Made by a program: the position numbers and the translations under genes
Source of the DNA: Stercorarius parasiticus
Taxonomy: Eukaryota; Chordata; Aves; Charadriiformes; Stercorariidae
Direction: 5' to 3'
DNA: 64,000 nucleotides
NCBI GenBank assembly: GCA_013396915.1
Contig: VWZL01000830.1
Location: 578,356-642,355, forward strand
In this document: positions 51,078 to 64,000 of the stretch, in pieces
Layout of the letters: each line of letters opens with the position of its first letter
Numbering within the stretch: the first letter of the stretch is position 1
Notes under the pieces: model-generated
Database searches by the model: none
Told to the model about the DNA's origin: nothing
What the model saw: the letters and a program-made list of their open reading frames with translations, nothing else

Positions 51078-51602
51078 AACCACCTGGAGTACTGCGTCCA
51101 GCTCTGGAGCCGTGAGCACAGGGAAGACGTGGACCTGTTAGAGCAGGTCCAGGAGGGCCACAAAAATGATCAGAGGGCTGGAACACCTCTCCTTTGAGGA
51201 CAGGCTAAGAGAGTTGAGATTATTCAGCCTGGAGAAGAGAAGGCTCCAGGCAGACCCTATTGGGGCCTTTCAATACTTAAGAGAGGCCTACAGGAAAGAT
51301 GAGGACAAACTTTTTAGTAGGGCCTGTAGCAATAGGACAAGGGGTAATGGCTTTAAACTAAAAGAGAGAAGATTTAGACTAGATATAAGGAAGCATTTTA
51401 TACAATAAGCATGGTGAAACACTGGCCGGGGTTGCCCAGAGAGGTGGTAGATGCCCCATCCCCAGAAACATTCAAGGTCAAGTTTGAGGGGACTCTCAGT
51501 AACCTGATCTAGTTGAAGATGTCCCTGCTTATTGCAGGGGGGTTGGACTAGATGACCTTGAAAGGTCCCTTCCAACCCAAACTATTCTATGATTCTATGA
51601 TA
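51078..51602 (+). mobile_element. CR1 LINE 3' fragment, ATTCTATG-tailed subfamily
   Basis: Sense CR1 fragment beginning at the block encoding HLEYCVQLWS (51,078 on). The frame at 51,166-51,408 reads [20 protein letters not shown] and continues to [10 protein letters not shown] and [10 protein letters not shown] before a TAA at 51,406-51,408. The remainder (RHWPGLPREVVDAPSPETFKVK) is split by a frameshift. The 3' UTR has TTGAAGATGTCCCTGCTTAT and GGTTGGACTAGATGACCTTG, then TCCCTTCCAACCC and ATTCTATGATTCTATGA at the end. It has few lesions and a clean tail. Confidence 0.95.
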
Positions 51603-54600
51603 AATGCCAGAGAATCATCTTACCATCATCCAGCCTCATTTCAACCGCTGCATCTCCCCTCTGCACACAGAACATCAGGATACCAATTTTTGGTGGCTCT
51701 TGTTGCAACGATTCAATTTTCTGGACTTTTGGGGAGAGGAGGTTCATGTGGCAATACTCATGGCATCTCCATGTTATGTTTATTCCAAGCATCAGCTAGG
51801 AAAACAATCACTCTGATGGAGGGCTTCCAGAAACCTGGCACTCGCCTTCCAACTCACCAACTTTATTAATGAGCTTCCCCTGCAGCTCCTCCACTCGTGA
51901 GGTCTAACTCTGAATGCAGGAGATCCTCCAAGGCTGAGCAGCAGCATCTCATTAGAAAAGACAGCCCCATAACTACCAGCTACTTCTTGTCAGACCCACA
52001 GAGGGTCTCTGGTCATTGTGACGCTGAACATCAGGACGCCCCATGGCTTCATGAAGTCAAACATAACAAGAAAGGGGTTACCGCCTCCTGCTACTATAAT
52101 TACAGCCACTTAACACTTCTCCCAAGAGGATCCAGAACCAGGCAGCAGTCAGTGAGTTCATCAGATCAAGAGTAACATGCTACGCAGTGAAAGGCAGCAG
52201 CTTTCCTGCCATACTGGTGGCGTCACAAGGACCACCAATGGGAGGGAAACTGAGGTCTTCAAGTAAACCTGGGAGCTCTCATCACTCACAGCTCCTCAGG
52301 AACAAAACTACATGTTTGGCTTGGAACCACGACTGCAATTCACTTGGTAACAGGGTGAAAAGCTCCAGAGAAGGGTTTATCCACAGCAATCCCAGGCAAT
52401 AGGTCAACAATCCCAACTGATTCTGGCAAAATATTATGTTTGGGCTTGCTGCATTTTGGTGAGTAAAACCAAAATCTATGCATTACGTCAAAGGATAAAG
52501 ACTTAAAGCAAATTCCAAATGTTACCCTGCTACTTTTTATGAGACTCTCTGGTATGTACATGATTAAGCAGAACCCGGATTCACAACACAAAGACCAGAG
52601 AAAAGAAACGGCATGAAATAAATCTTAGTATAGGAGTGAGAGTATTGACATTAAAGACCAGAACTGACTGAAGTGGTGAAATACATCTATTCATGGGAGA
52701 CATAAGGTTTATCTCCTAAGCAATCAGGCATAAAAACTTGCATAAAGACATGTAACAGAGAGATATGAGAATCTGTAGGAGCTTCTATCATCAACCTGAG
52801 CACTTTGTCTCTTCCAAACAGAACCCGGGGAAAAGTCTGCTCCTATCAACCTTCCAGAATAATCTATTAACCAAAGAGATGAAGACAAGCACCCGTATTT
52901 CTTTTCTTCCTATTCACTGAATGCTCCCCTTTAATTGAAGACGCCTTGGATAAAATAGAATTTTGAAGTTTGTCATTGAAATTAAACTACATTTCAGCTA
53001 TAGGCCACAAAGAATGAGTGATTAAATTAGTACTTAATTTCAAGCCATGCTATAAACCTCTTCCCATTATCAGAAAATGAGCATACTGTAGAAAAAGTTG
53101 CTTTTCACTAAGTAATATAGTATGCAATTTTATAAAAATCGAGTGTCTAGAGAAGTTAAACTTTACCTCCCTATTTCTCCACTAAATGAAAATTAAATCT
53201 GCAATTTTACCCAGGCATCTGAATTCACGTATCTGCAATTTTGCACCATTCTGGTAAAAGCAGTCATCAAAAAGAAATAAAGACACAATGTGTTTGTCCC
53301 AAGAGAAAAGCCACCCCATCATCCCCAGCTGCCAGCCTCATGCCCCATGCTGCCTTCCCTCCCCTGCATGACTGGAGTCGGAATGATGCGGTTAGTGTCT
53401 GGGTTCAAAATAACCTTGCAGGAAGAAAAAAAAAAGGGATCTGAGCAGGATTGCCTCTCTTAACATGCAATATTGTTTGCTTAGAGCTGCATACTCCAAA
53501 CCAGCACAACCGTTTCTTTATCAAAGATGCATAACTAATTTTAACATACCCACCCACCAACATTTTATCTCAGCAGACATCTTTCTGGCATATAAGTTTT
53601 GAGCCTCTCATTCCTTGTCTCGCCAAAAGCAATTCCCAAAAAAACCAATTACATTTACAGACACATATGATTTATGTTGGATGCAACACCTGAGCAGTAA
53701 AAGAAACATTTATAGACTACTTCTGATAAACTTCAGATAGAAGCAAAAAAACCCCTACTTCTCAGCACAGCAAACAACCACCAAAACCATTTCCAAGAAT
53801 TAGAACCAAACTTTTTTTTTTAATACATAGTTCAAATACGCTTTATACAACTCGAGAGAGATACATGTCTTAGTAATACAGAGAATTTTGAGGGAAACTT
53901 CTTAGAAGCTAGAAGTGTTTGTTGACTTAGAAAGTACAGAGGAAATTACTTGCATATCACCTACAATCTGCACTTCATCCATCGGGCACAGGCTTCACAG
54001 AGGCTCTGTACTCCATCACCCAAACTGCAGAAACACAAATGAAGCTCTTTAGAGGTCCTTGTAGGACATGAAATATCTGATTTAAATGGTCAAATCCTTT
54101 CAAAATAAACAACAAATAGATAGGAACATTTCAAGGGGGAAAAATGGTGGCTTTGGGGCACAAAATAAATGAAGGCACAGCAGTTGGCTGGTGTACACAG
54201 GAGATGGAGTACCAGCTATGGCAGAGAAGTCTACGCAGAGTCAGTAGGAGAGTGATTTTTCCAGACATTTCAAAGACCAGAACAGATGGCCCTCCAGTTT
54301 GGAAGCTCTTGAATACATGACTCAGTTAAAGCCCAGTACCTGCTCCACAAAAGCTTCAGCAATAGCAGCTGAACCTTGCCATGCTGCAAGGCCGGTGAGC
54401 TGAGAAGGAAGCCCAGAGCTCAGCCCACACTGCTCTTCCCCACCTGGAAAGCAAAGCCAGAGGTAGACACAGGTTCTCCTTCCACCTTTGTGGTCACAAA
54501 AAGGGAGGCAATTGCAAAAGATACAAGTCTAGAGCCCTAAAATGAGCAAGGGCCTTTCAGTTACAGTGCACATGTTGAGGGAATCTATCATTAGGTTAAT

Positions 54601-57599
54601 TTAGAGTGTAACCTCTCAGATGGGGCGGGCAGCTGAGCAGGGCTGCAGCACCATCAGTAACTGTGGAGCAGTAAAGGTTGAACACTGTCCACTTGCTATT
54701 TACAAAAAATATTTCTCTTCCTCCTGGAAAGCAGCAATTGCTTTCTTTTGCTTTACAAGAAGCAGGACATTAGACAAGCTAAAATTACGTTAATGTAGTA
54801 ACAGAACATTTATGGTTTAATTGCTATGACAAGGAACATAAAAGAAGGTTCCTAAAGCAGCGTAATCTCTGCTGTGCTCTTGTATAATTTTACACTCCTG
54901 CTTTGCCTCTTGCACGTAACCTGATGCATGGTAGGTTAGGCTACTATTTGTACTCCTGAGTGCATATGCAGGGCCACAGAACAGGTGCACAGGGAACCTG
55001 AACCAATTTTGCCATGGGACACTTAACATCAAGATTCCTTGAATTGTTATGATTTTTAACTGTGTAACTTTAAAGTTGCATTAGTGCAATTTCCTGCATT
55101 GACATATGTAGTCATTCTACACAACTTAACATGTCTTCTTGTAAACATCATCATTTTTATCATTCCTCAGGCGACCCATCCCTCCCAGCCTTCAAGCATC
55201 AACATCTAACAATGAGCGCTGTTTTTGACGGGCTGCTTTGTTCCTTGTTCAGATTTATCATTACACAAGCATTTAGCCCCAAGGCATCATCTCAGACATA
55301 TATCCATTTACTTATGGTCTACAAGAACTTGTAAAGCCTTGCCTGGCATGCAAGGGAACGCAGCAATCGTTTCACTTAAGTTCAAGGGAGGAAAAGAGAA
55401 CTCACTCATTTCTTTCATTTCTTTAGTCAGTATCTACAACTTGCCTCAAACATTTTAAATGGGCTAAGACTAGAGTTGCTGTAATTAATGTCATAAATTT
55501 TAAAGGGTTCTATCATACTTATATCCTAGATTATAATCTATGGTTACACTTGCACATGATAAAAAATTAAATTTCTAGTAGATGTTTCTTAACATGTTAG
55601 ACATTGCCAACAGTAACACCTGAGTATCATAAACTTGCATTTACAAGTGTACTTAGAGGTTTTTCAGAAGATGAAGCTTAACCAAAGGGTAAACAAATAA
55701 AGGTCTTCTTTCCCTTCATCATCTCACTTCATCACACCCCTTGGAAACTTACATTTCTCATTTTGAGTAGAACAGACCCACTGAAATACACATAAACACA
55801 AACTGGGGCCATAACACATGATGTTTTTGAGATGTTTTTTCAATGTTGGTACATAATTTGAGGGGAAAATAAAGAAGGAAAGAGCAGGGAATAACCCAGC
55901 CATAACACACTTGGGATTTGGAGAGTACTGGGTGAACATATTTTTGTCACCATTTTTATCACCACAGAATTTTGTCACCAAAGCTTTTAGTGGAAAATAT
56001 CATCACTTCTAGTACCATAAAATTGCCCTTTAAATTGGCACGATTCATCAGAAGTAGGGAATTATGTATAAGACAGGGTAGCAAGGATAGAGTTGTCACT
56101 TTACAGAGCGATAGGAGTTTCATACATTTTCTCATTTGTTTGCTGTCCATCAGCTCACAGGACATTGCCATGACCTGCTAAGGAAAAGTACAGCAATCCT
56201 AGAGGTGTATCTCAGTTCATCACGCACATATCCTGTCACAAAAGGCAGAGCATGCTATGCAGAACCATTAACAATAGCTCCTGTCCAGTTAGATTAAGTT
56301 CAGAAGTTACTCCAGACTGAGTTCAAGTTTACAGCACAGTGTGTGCATTTATATACATGTCAGTATATACATGGTGCCTTTTTCACAACATGCTCTACAG
56401 AGCAGTAATATCTATTTATTGTTGGATAAATCACTGGATTTGAATGCAGTGACATACAAACAGGCTGAGGCAAGAGTATTTTTACAAGAAAAAAAAAAGT
56501 CTTTCTGAAAACATCGCCCTTCGTGTGCAAATCCCATTTTTCAGAAGCAGCAGAGGGAGACTCTTTGGAAGAGCCCACTCAAATGAGATTTAATGGGATG
56601 GAGTCATCTATCATGAAGAACACAAAAAAGCATGATGGGGCAAAGACAGACCTTTTTAAGCAACATAAAATAGTTTAGCCAGCTGAATTATGACACTCAC
56701 ACAAGTTAATAATCCTTTTCCATGCCCATGTCATTCATGCCTTGCCCCAGTATCGCAGCCTTCACCTTCCCAGCCCCCTTCGCTCCCCCAATACTGAAAC
56801 ATGCTGCAGGTCATCTCCCATGTTTTGGGTCACACCACTGCCATCTTCAAACACTTTGACTTGCCTCGTCATCCCCATTAAGATATAGTTGTTACTTCTC
56901 AGAGACGGAGATGCAAGTGGGAAATGAAAGATGAGCACGCCTGCCCCATCTCCCGGCCCCGTGAGCTGGCTGCCTCTGGGCTCTCACCTCAGCGGCCGGC
57001 TTGGTGGCGAAATGCTCCCCTGTGCCGAGACCAAAGGCAGCTGGGACACGTGAGACAGCCAGCTGCAGGGCTGGGAGGAGAGGGAAGATGCTGCAGGCAT
57101 GCTGAACGATAGCTCATTTTTTGCGGCAGGGGCTCTGGAGACCACCTCAAACTGAATCAGAGGCACCAACTGGATCAAGACCGTCTAGCTGGTTTTCCTC
57201 CAAGTTTTATAACTTGTTTAGCTTGTTTTGTCCACACGCAATCATTACTTATTTATTATATATAGACTGCCAAATATGGGGCCTTTGTGGATAAGAAAGG
57301 GTTTTATACTGCTGTCTGACCTACATTCCCATGAATAAAGTTTATCTTCCTTTCAAGTTGGTTGTGGTTTGAGGAAATATCCACAAAGTGTACTGCGTTC
57401 AGGGAAATAAATTCAACTGATCCTCTATTCCAATACAGATGACAATTTTTTTTCAGTTTGTTTTTACACAAGCATTTTATTAGTTTTAATTTAGTTCAAA
57501 GTTGAGGCCATTATTTGCTGAGGAATTCCCTTCATACTTTGAATTCAAATAATCTAATAGATCTGAAGAATAAGTAATGGTGGATAGAATTTAGGGTAC
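51603..57599. other. Unique non-coding DNA
   Basis: No gene or repeat is recognised. 56,930-57,090 is locally GC-rich with a few CpG and short frames on both strands, without clear splice sites. Confidence 0.5.
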
Positions 57600-57639
57600 C
57601 TAAAGAAAAAAAATCTGCAGCAGGACCAATGAAGCAGGA

Positions 57640-57786
57640 TGTCCGTAAACAGCCAAGGGAGCGGAGCTTGAGCAGCCCCGGGAAGCCGCCCATGCTACTG
57701 CTGCGCTGCTTGGATGCGAACCGTCTCATCACCCACAGACACAGTGCTCCGATGGCGCTCAGGCATCTTATGAAGCCTGTCAACAA
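57640..57786. other. CpG-dense patch, candidate exon
   Basis: About ten CpG in 150 bases surrounded by AT-rich, CpG-poor DNA. On the minus strand a plausible acceptor, TTTTTAACTTCACAG at about 57,811-57,797, is followed by long open frames. One continues to 57,532 and begins AIALLTGFIRCLSAIGALCL, hydrophobic like a membrane segment. Another reads HSFVDRLHKMPERHR and stops after QAAQQ at 57,695. The plus strand is also open (57,629-57,838, starting MKQDVRKQPR). I cannot decide the strand or recognise a protein. It could be an exon, a small regulatory island or a decayed retrocopy. Confidence 0.35.
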
Positions 57787-57838
57787 AGCTATGGCCTGTG
57801 AAGTTAAAAATATCCCTGTACTGAATCAAATTACTTAA

Positions 57839-60800
57839 TTCTTTGGCTTTTTGAAATGTAGAAGCAGGAGGTTTACTCTTAATGAGCAATCTTCAGTACC
57901 AAGAGAGTTTGTCCAAAGGGTGACTCAGTAGATGCTATTTTTGAAGGCATCAAGATAGAAGTTCAGAATATTAACTTAATAACCTTGTTTACTGAACTGT
58001 GGTATAGGATTTCTGAAGTGGGTTTTTTATTCTCTGTTTTACTAATTTTTTAGATTTTGAAATACTAGAATATTTGTTGAACATAATTCATTTGTACCTT
58101 GTTCTACAGCAATCAATCCTAACTACTAATCCTAATCATCCTCTAAAGGTTCTTATGACACAAGTTGCTGATCACTAGTCCAACAATATCCAAAGGGGGA
58201 TAAGGAAAAAAAAATTATGACTTTAGCATCATTGCAATCTCCATACGCTCACTCATAAGGCTGCATACGACAAAACTAGTTTTCTGTAACACTCAATTGT
58301 GTTTATACCATAAATTTCACCTGGAGGACCAAGGTGGGGACATCCATCGATGCATTGTTTTTTTACTGCACATAACAAGTGAGTTTTAAAGAGGCAATAA
58401 TGCTACCGGGGATATTTACAGCTTTTATTTTCCTTAACTAAGGTATAAAAAAACAGTGGCAATTTTACTCCTTCACAGTTTCCCTCTATAATCATTTAGT
58501 TAGTATTGTGCTTCAAATGACATATTTTTTGTGGGCCTCCCTTAATTATTTTTTTATTATTATTTTAAATCACTCCCCTTTTCTTCCTTTGCCACTTTCA
58601 TGCCTTCCTCCCCATCTATCAGAATTCCTATGTGCTAGTTTCTCATGTTGGCTGAAACTAAATTTTTCCTTAAAAATACTTTCCTCTCCTAAGCCTTTTA
58701 ATCCCACGCTACAACAAAAGGATAACAATTGCAAATTAATTGAACAAAACTGTATCACAACAGACCCAGTGTCTGACCTGGTCTCTCTTTGTTTGGAGAT
58801 GAACAAAATCTTGCAGACCACATCTCTACAAACTAAATCTCATTTTTTGTCAGAGGGATATTCTGGCATATTATCTAGCTAAAAAACTATTTGATAACCA
58901 GATCCTAGCTTTGCTCATAGACTATTTCCCAATGAAATATATTTACATGACACTTTTTAAAAGTTAATACTATTTATAAAAAGTAAGCACGTAAAACTGA
59001 TCAAATATAAACCTTAAAGTCGAAATATTTTTTACAATTCTTGATTAATGGTGACGAAATTTTATTCCTGAGACTTCAGAAAATAAGTGTAAACATCATA
59101 TTGTTCACAGACGCTAATACATAAATATACATCCTAAGAGTAACCTGCACATCATGGTCAGCTATTTCAACTAATACATTATCAAATCAGGTGACTCTTT
59201 GGGCACAATATCTAAGTATCATTTGAAAATCTGATGCCTCGGACTATTACTTTTACCAACATGTATTATTTCAGTATGTTATAAATGTGTCACAATTGAA
59301 ACAGTAATTTTATAGCAAGTAATGCTATGCCCAGCTAATAGATTATTTTTTATTTCAGTGAATCACAAAATAAATAACTTTGAATGATTGTGCAACACTC
59401 ACCCTTGGCTATTGAACAAGCATGGAGCCACACACACTTCATTTGTTTCTCTCTTTGATGTTGGTTTTGGTGTCTCTGGGCATCAGTGCAGGAAAATGAG
59501 AATCATCTGCAGAGCTGGAACACCCACAATCTGCTGCTGCTTCTCTTCTTGACTTCTTCCAGTTTAAAAGAAATGTGCCAGCTCCAGCCACTCCTTTACT
59601 TGTCATGACCAGGGCAAGGAAGGCCTAGTAAGACTGCCTTCATATGACAACAAAGTAGTTAATAATGGGAAAATGCCGTTCATTTTCCTGGACATGCTCA
59701 GTGTACACTAGTGAAAACAGAGGACAAGAGACAAAACAGGCTGTGGACAATTCAAGTGATGTCCCTTTGTCAGTGCTGGTATTCACTTGACAGAAAAGCA
59801 CTTTTTCCCATCCTGCCGTTTCCCCCTTTCCCTTCCTTCCCACACATACATACGATGACACCCCCACGGCTAAGATAAAAGACATAACCAACCCCTTCCT
59901 TGATAGACATCAGAGAAGCCAGGAATATCAGCTCAGAAATATCTCCAAGATGTGCCTCACTTGACTATTCCCTGCATGGAAAAAAAAAAAAAAAGAAAAA
60001 AAAATAGAGGCAAGATCCTGTTTAAGAAAACTCTAGATAGCACCAGTTGAAAGATACAGTTATTTCAGCTTTCGATGAGAAGAGGTGCGAGTGATGACCA
60101 GTAACTTGCTGATGAGAGAGGGAAGTCACAAAGTCACCACATGCTAAGAGCTCCCCTGGGAGCCCGGAGGTAGCAGAAAGACAAAGTGCCAAGGAAATAA
60201 AATACAAAGATGAAACTTAAAACCTACTTAAGTTATAGGACAGACATAATTTGCTCATTATCCAGAACTACCTAACCTTCTAAAACTCAATAGGTGACTC
60301 CTTATGTTTCCAGGAAAAGTTCCCTGTGCGATAAAGCTAATTACTCACACTTATGCTTATGGCAGCTAGGCATCTGCTGATCAGCTGTGCTCCAAGACGC
60401 ACAGACTCCAGCAAACAGCTTAAGTTATTTTAAAACGCTGAAAAATGAGATGTGGCCAAGACTGCAGTAAGTGGCAGCAACGATGGAAGCACATGTAAGC
60501 ATTTTACACTTTCGATTACTGGATAAGCATTTTAGAATGCAAGAACTGTCTTGGAAACAGGGACCAAACAGGTAAGCACCCTAATCCCTGCCTTGGAGCC
60601 TGGATCCACCTTCGTTTGCTCCATGAGTGTTGAGTTCTTGGCTGCAGAGGGGCCTCAGCTCAATTTAAAGAACAGATAGAGCTTACAACCTCCACTCTCC
60701 CTAGGCTGAGATGCTCACACAAGATGTGGCAGGCAGGTATTCATGTAGGTTAAACTGTATGGATCGCCCCCCTGAGGTATTTGTGCTCCTTATACAGGTG

Positions 60801-63800
60801 ACAGAAAATGGCAAACACCTGAGGCAAGCAGGAAGGATTGCCCGTTGCATGTCCCCAGAGATGCAGGTCTCCAACAACTGCCCAGGGAATGCAGGTAGTT
60901 ATGCTGGGCTGGGTGGGAGTGGATCATCCTCCTGGAAAAGGCATCTAAAATTCTGGTGAGGCAGTCTAGATGAGACACTGAAATAAGCAACTAGATGCCC
61001 TCCTGCGGGGTGCCCGTGCAGCCCCAAGAGAGCCAAGTCACAACAGCTGTGCTTCACTCAAATTTTAAGCTTTAGCTATTTTAACACATGGAACAAATGT
61101 TAGTGTTATTTATCCCTGCTCACACAAAATTAATGTGTGCTACATCATAACTGTCTTGTGGAGAAATCAATTTTTTTTAATATATATTATTAAACGTAGA
61201 ATAAAGCTGAGGGCCTCTGAACTACTTTAGCCACAGAAACCGACTGCTTGCATTCTTTCCTAGGTCACTAAGAATATTAATTAAGAATCCCATAAACATA
61301 AAACATTGATTTTTTTTACTGCAGACTTTGGACTGAGTTTTCAGAGCAAAAGCACACAATTAGTTAATTGAACAAAGTTTTTTAAATTTCTGCTGAAAAT
61401 GAGATATATAACTACAAATACTGTGAACAGAGGAAAGTAGAATTGTTTAGTTTTTCATTCCCCCCTCCCATCAAAAAAAGAAAAAACAAAACAAAACCAA
61501 AATCCTTAGTTTTACTACTGGTCATAATCTGTAAGAGGACCAGTGGGGCAATGCAGTCATATCAAAGTAACCATTCTTGCCTTCATACCTCAGTTTCAAT
61601 TTTCGTGTTGAATATGTAATTTATAGACATCAATCTTAAAATCAAATAAACAAAAAAGCCCACATAAATAAGCAGAAAAACCAAGGTAACGCTTTCCAAA
61701 ATTCTTATTTTTTCATCTTGTATTCACATGCCTAGATGTGTAACTCATTTTTAATCACTACCTAATCATATACCATTTACACATGGTAGAGAAAATGGCT
61801 TATTAACAACCCTTTTTGCATGGCAGCCAACCACAAACCCTTCATCATACACAACTCAGCTAAAACGAAACTCTAAAGCATCAAAACAACTTGCAAAAGG
61901 ATTAACTATTATAAAAGCTAATCTATTAACAGTAAATAGGGGGTGGTTTGTTTTTTTAAAATCTCAGCATTCAGCTCAATAAATAGAAGAGACTTCTGCG
62001 TGCTTCTTCAGGTAAAGTCCAAATCTGCTCCTACATTTACTGGGAAAACCACAATTACATAGTACATATTAGGCCTACATTTAGTTTCAAAGAAGGATTA
62101 GATCCTTGTGCTGGGCATTATTGCACCTGGCTCCTCCACACCTAGTGAAGACACCTAAGGTCACTTCGCAGCAAGGGAGGAATCTCAACGTGTGAAGGGC
62201 AGTACTCATGGGCACCACCATGTTCATCCGGAATGAGCCTAAACCAGCAGATGGGAAACAAGAGGAGAGAGGAGGAGCTTACTCCAGCCTTTTCTTAGCC
62301 TTTTCTCCTCGCACATCAGGTATTTCACCTGCAAGGATGCTGTTCTGCTACCGCAAAGCCCCAGACCACGAGCAGTGCAGGAGGCAGGATAGGCAGGTTC
62401 AAATGTCCTCCTCTTGCCAGGGCCAGCCTGAACCCACAGCCCAAACCAACCAGACATATGTTTCACCAACATGCTGTGGGAAATGCTGAGACAATGTCTC
62501 TTGGTGGACTAATTACACTCATCATCAAATAATCAAATGATTCTTGAGAGAGGGAGAGAGAAGAGTGATGCTGCAAACCTAGCGGTTTCCAACATCTGCC
62601 CAGGAAGAACGAGGCCTTGCTTTCAATTTCTGCTAATACTTGTTTTATAGAACACCTTAAAAAACTCTCATCCCACAAATTTATAAGTGAATAGTCCTGT
62701 TAAATTTGCATAAATTGGGAATGTGAATGATGGCTGTAGGACAAAAAAAATATCTAGGAAGGATTTCCCCAATGCAATGGTATGCATTGAGTTATTTGCA
62801 ACAACTTTATCTGCAGCTTATTGAGAGCAAATCATAGAGAAGGAGAGATGATGAAGTTTTGTCCAAAGTATGGATAAAACCAGGCTTTTGCTAAAAAAAG
62901 TTGTTTCAAAATAAAATGAGTTCTAGCTTCATCTCCTCTTTAATAATCTCCTTTACTCTGCTGGTAGACTTTCTATATCCCCAATGTAAGTGAGGAATCG
63001 CTGCAGGTTCACTGAGCCCGAGGAACTGCATTGATGAGGCATAAGCTCACTGCAGGATGTTAATGTATTTTACTTTTTTTTATTTATTTTATACTACATA
63101 CTTACACTTATTTACAAATATTTTTTTTAAATCTAAAGCTTAATACATTACAAATATTTGTATTCTTATATTAAATACACACTTAAACACAACAAATAAG
63201 AACCCTGTCACTGGAAAAAGCAGATGCAATCAGTTACAGTAATTGAAGGACACTGTCAGCAAGAATGGAAAATACCATTTATGCACTTCAGTGAGCCACA
63301 GCTCTGTTTTCTATGTTAAAAGACAGACAAATATACAGGACCAATCCTCAAAAGATGCTGAATGGCTCAGCTCCATTTCTGTCACCTGTCGGACTCAGAG
63401 TCTGGCCCAGGCAATTTGACTCAGGAAAATAAAATGTGTATAATATTTGAACAGGCAGATGCAAGGTGTAATTTTATCCAGTAAATGGCATTCACCTCCT
63501 AGTGTTCTCAGTCAAAACATGTGGCTTTTTTGTTACAACCCAAAGTTAAAAGGGAAAAAAAATCTCTTTTCTTGTGGCAGCAGAGTGAATCCTGCTTATT
63601 AACACAGATAATGTTGGTGCCTCTTCCAAGGAATCAGCCATGTTGTTGCAACTCTGCTTTCCTGAGATGCTCAGCATCAAGCAGCTTCACAGGACATCAA
63701 GGATGCCAGAAGTCCCTAAAAATCACTGATAAAACTCTCACCAGCCCCAGTGATTCATGATGAGAACTTAACTCAATTCAGAAAGGTCTTAAGAACTCAA

Positions 63801-64000
63801 ATTTGGAGAGGTTTCAACCACTTGGTCCCTGATGCACAAAATTATTTAATGTTTTTAATTTAAGTATGCTTTTACTTCATATAGGTGAACATCTTATATG
63901 ACCTCAGCTTCTGCTACACGATTTTAGCCTGCTGGCAGGCTAGCATCAGGTAAGACATAATCAAGTGTAAATTATTTTTTTAAATTATTTTTTGTATTAT
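57839..64000. other. Unique AT-rich non-coding DNA
   Basis: No gene, RNA or interspersed repeat is recognised. Simple sequence occurs at 59,980-60,004 (A-rich) and 61,475-61,500 (A/C-rich). Short palindromes occur at 63,150-63,161 (ACAAATATTTGT) and 63,926-63,941 (AGCCTGC-TG-GCAGGCT). The final 60 bases are T/A-rich. Confidence 0.55.
59980..60004. repeat. Poly-A tract
   Basis: Twenty-five bases, all A except one G. No retrocopy is recognisable next to it. Confidence 0.9.

Noticed and set aside
1..64000. tRNA, rRNA, snRNA or endogenous viral genes
   Set aside because: No A/B-box pairs in a cloverleaf context, no U6, 5S or 7SK starts, and no retroviral or other viral protein motifs were seen in the translated frames. 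Diverged copies could still be missed by eye.

Overview
The window reads as vertebrate nuclear DNA, almost certainly from a bird. It is AT-rich, gene-poor, full of stop codons in all frames, and carries no operons or bacterial signals. The diagnostic sequences are seven 5'-truncated CR1 LINE copies. Their 3' ends have the avian form: a GGTTGGACTAGATGA-like block, a TCC-TTCCAACC block, then a short ATTCTATG or ATTCTGTG repeat. There are also older LINE and MIR-like relics, a few microsatellites and long stretches of unique intronic or intergenic sequence. Crocodilian or turtle origin is less likely but cannot be excluded by eye.

Layout. 1-2.1 kb: unique AT-rich DNA. 2.1-3.2 kb: CR1 copy with a long surviving reverse-transcriptase C-terminal frame. 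3.2-12.9 kb: unique DNA. 12.9-13.4 kb: ancient L3/CR1-superfamily LINE relic. 17.35-17.55 kb: inverted pair of MIR-like relics. 20.68-21.45 kb: CpG island overlapping the best protein-coding exon in the window, on the minus strand. It would encode the first 73 residues of a protein I do not recognise, and the rest of that gene should lie to the left. 23.3-24.65 kb: two CR1 copies in tandem. 27.64-27.81 and 30.39-30.56 kb: two diverged copies of an unidentified ~165-bp segment. 33.65-34.07, 37.97-38.10 and 49.58-49.72 kb: antisense CR1 fragments. 51.08-51.60 kb: sense CR1. 57.64-57.79 kb: isolated CpG-dense patch with exon-like features. The remainder to 64 kb is unique AT-rich DNA.

No complete gene is visible. 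Apart from the minus-strand exon and the LINE remnants, most open frames are short and look like chance. I found no tRNA, rRNA, snRNA, CRISPR array or endogenous virus. I see no convincing new biological system. The items most worth checking are the CpG-island exon, the duplicated 165-bp segment, the inverted MIR-like pair and the CpG-dense patch near 57.7 kb. Repeat and family calls come from recognising consensus sequence by eye, without alignment software.
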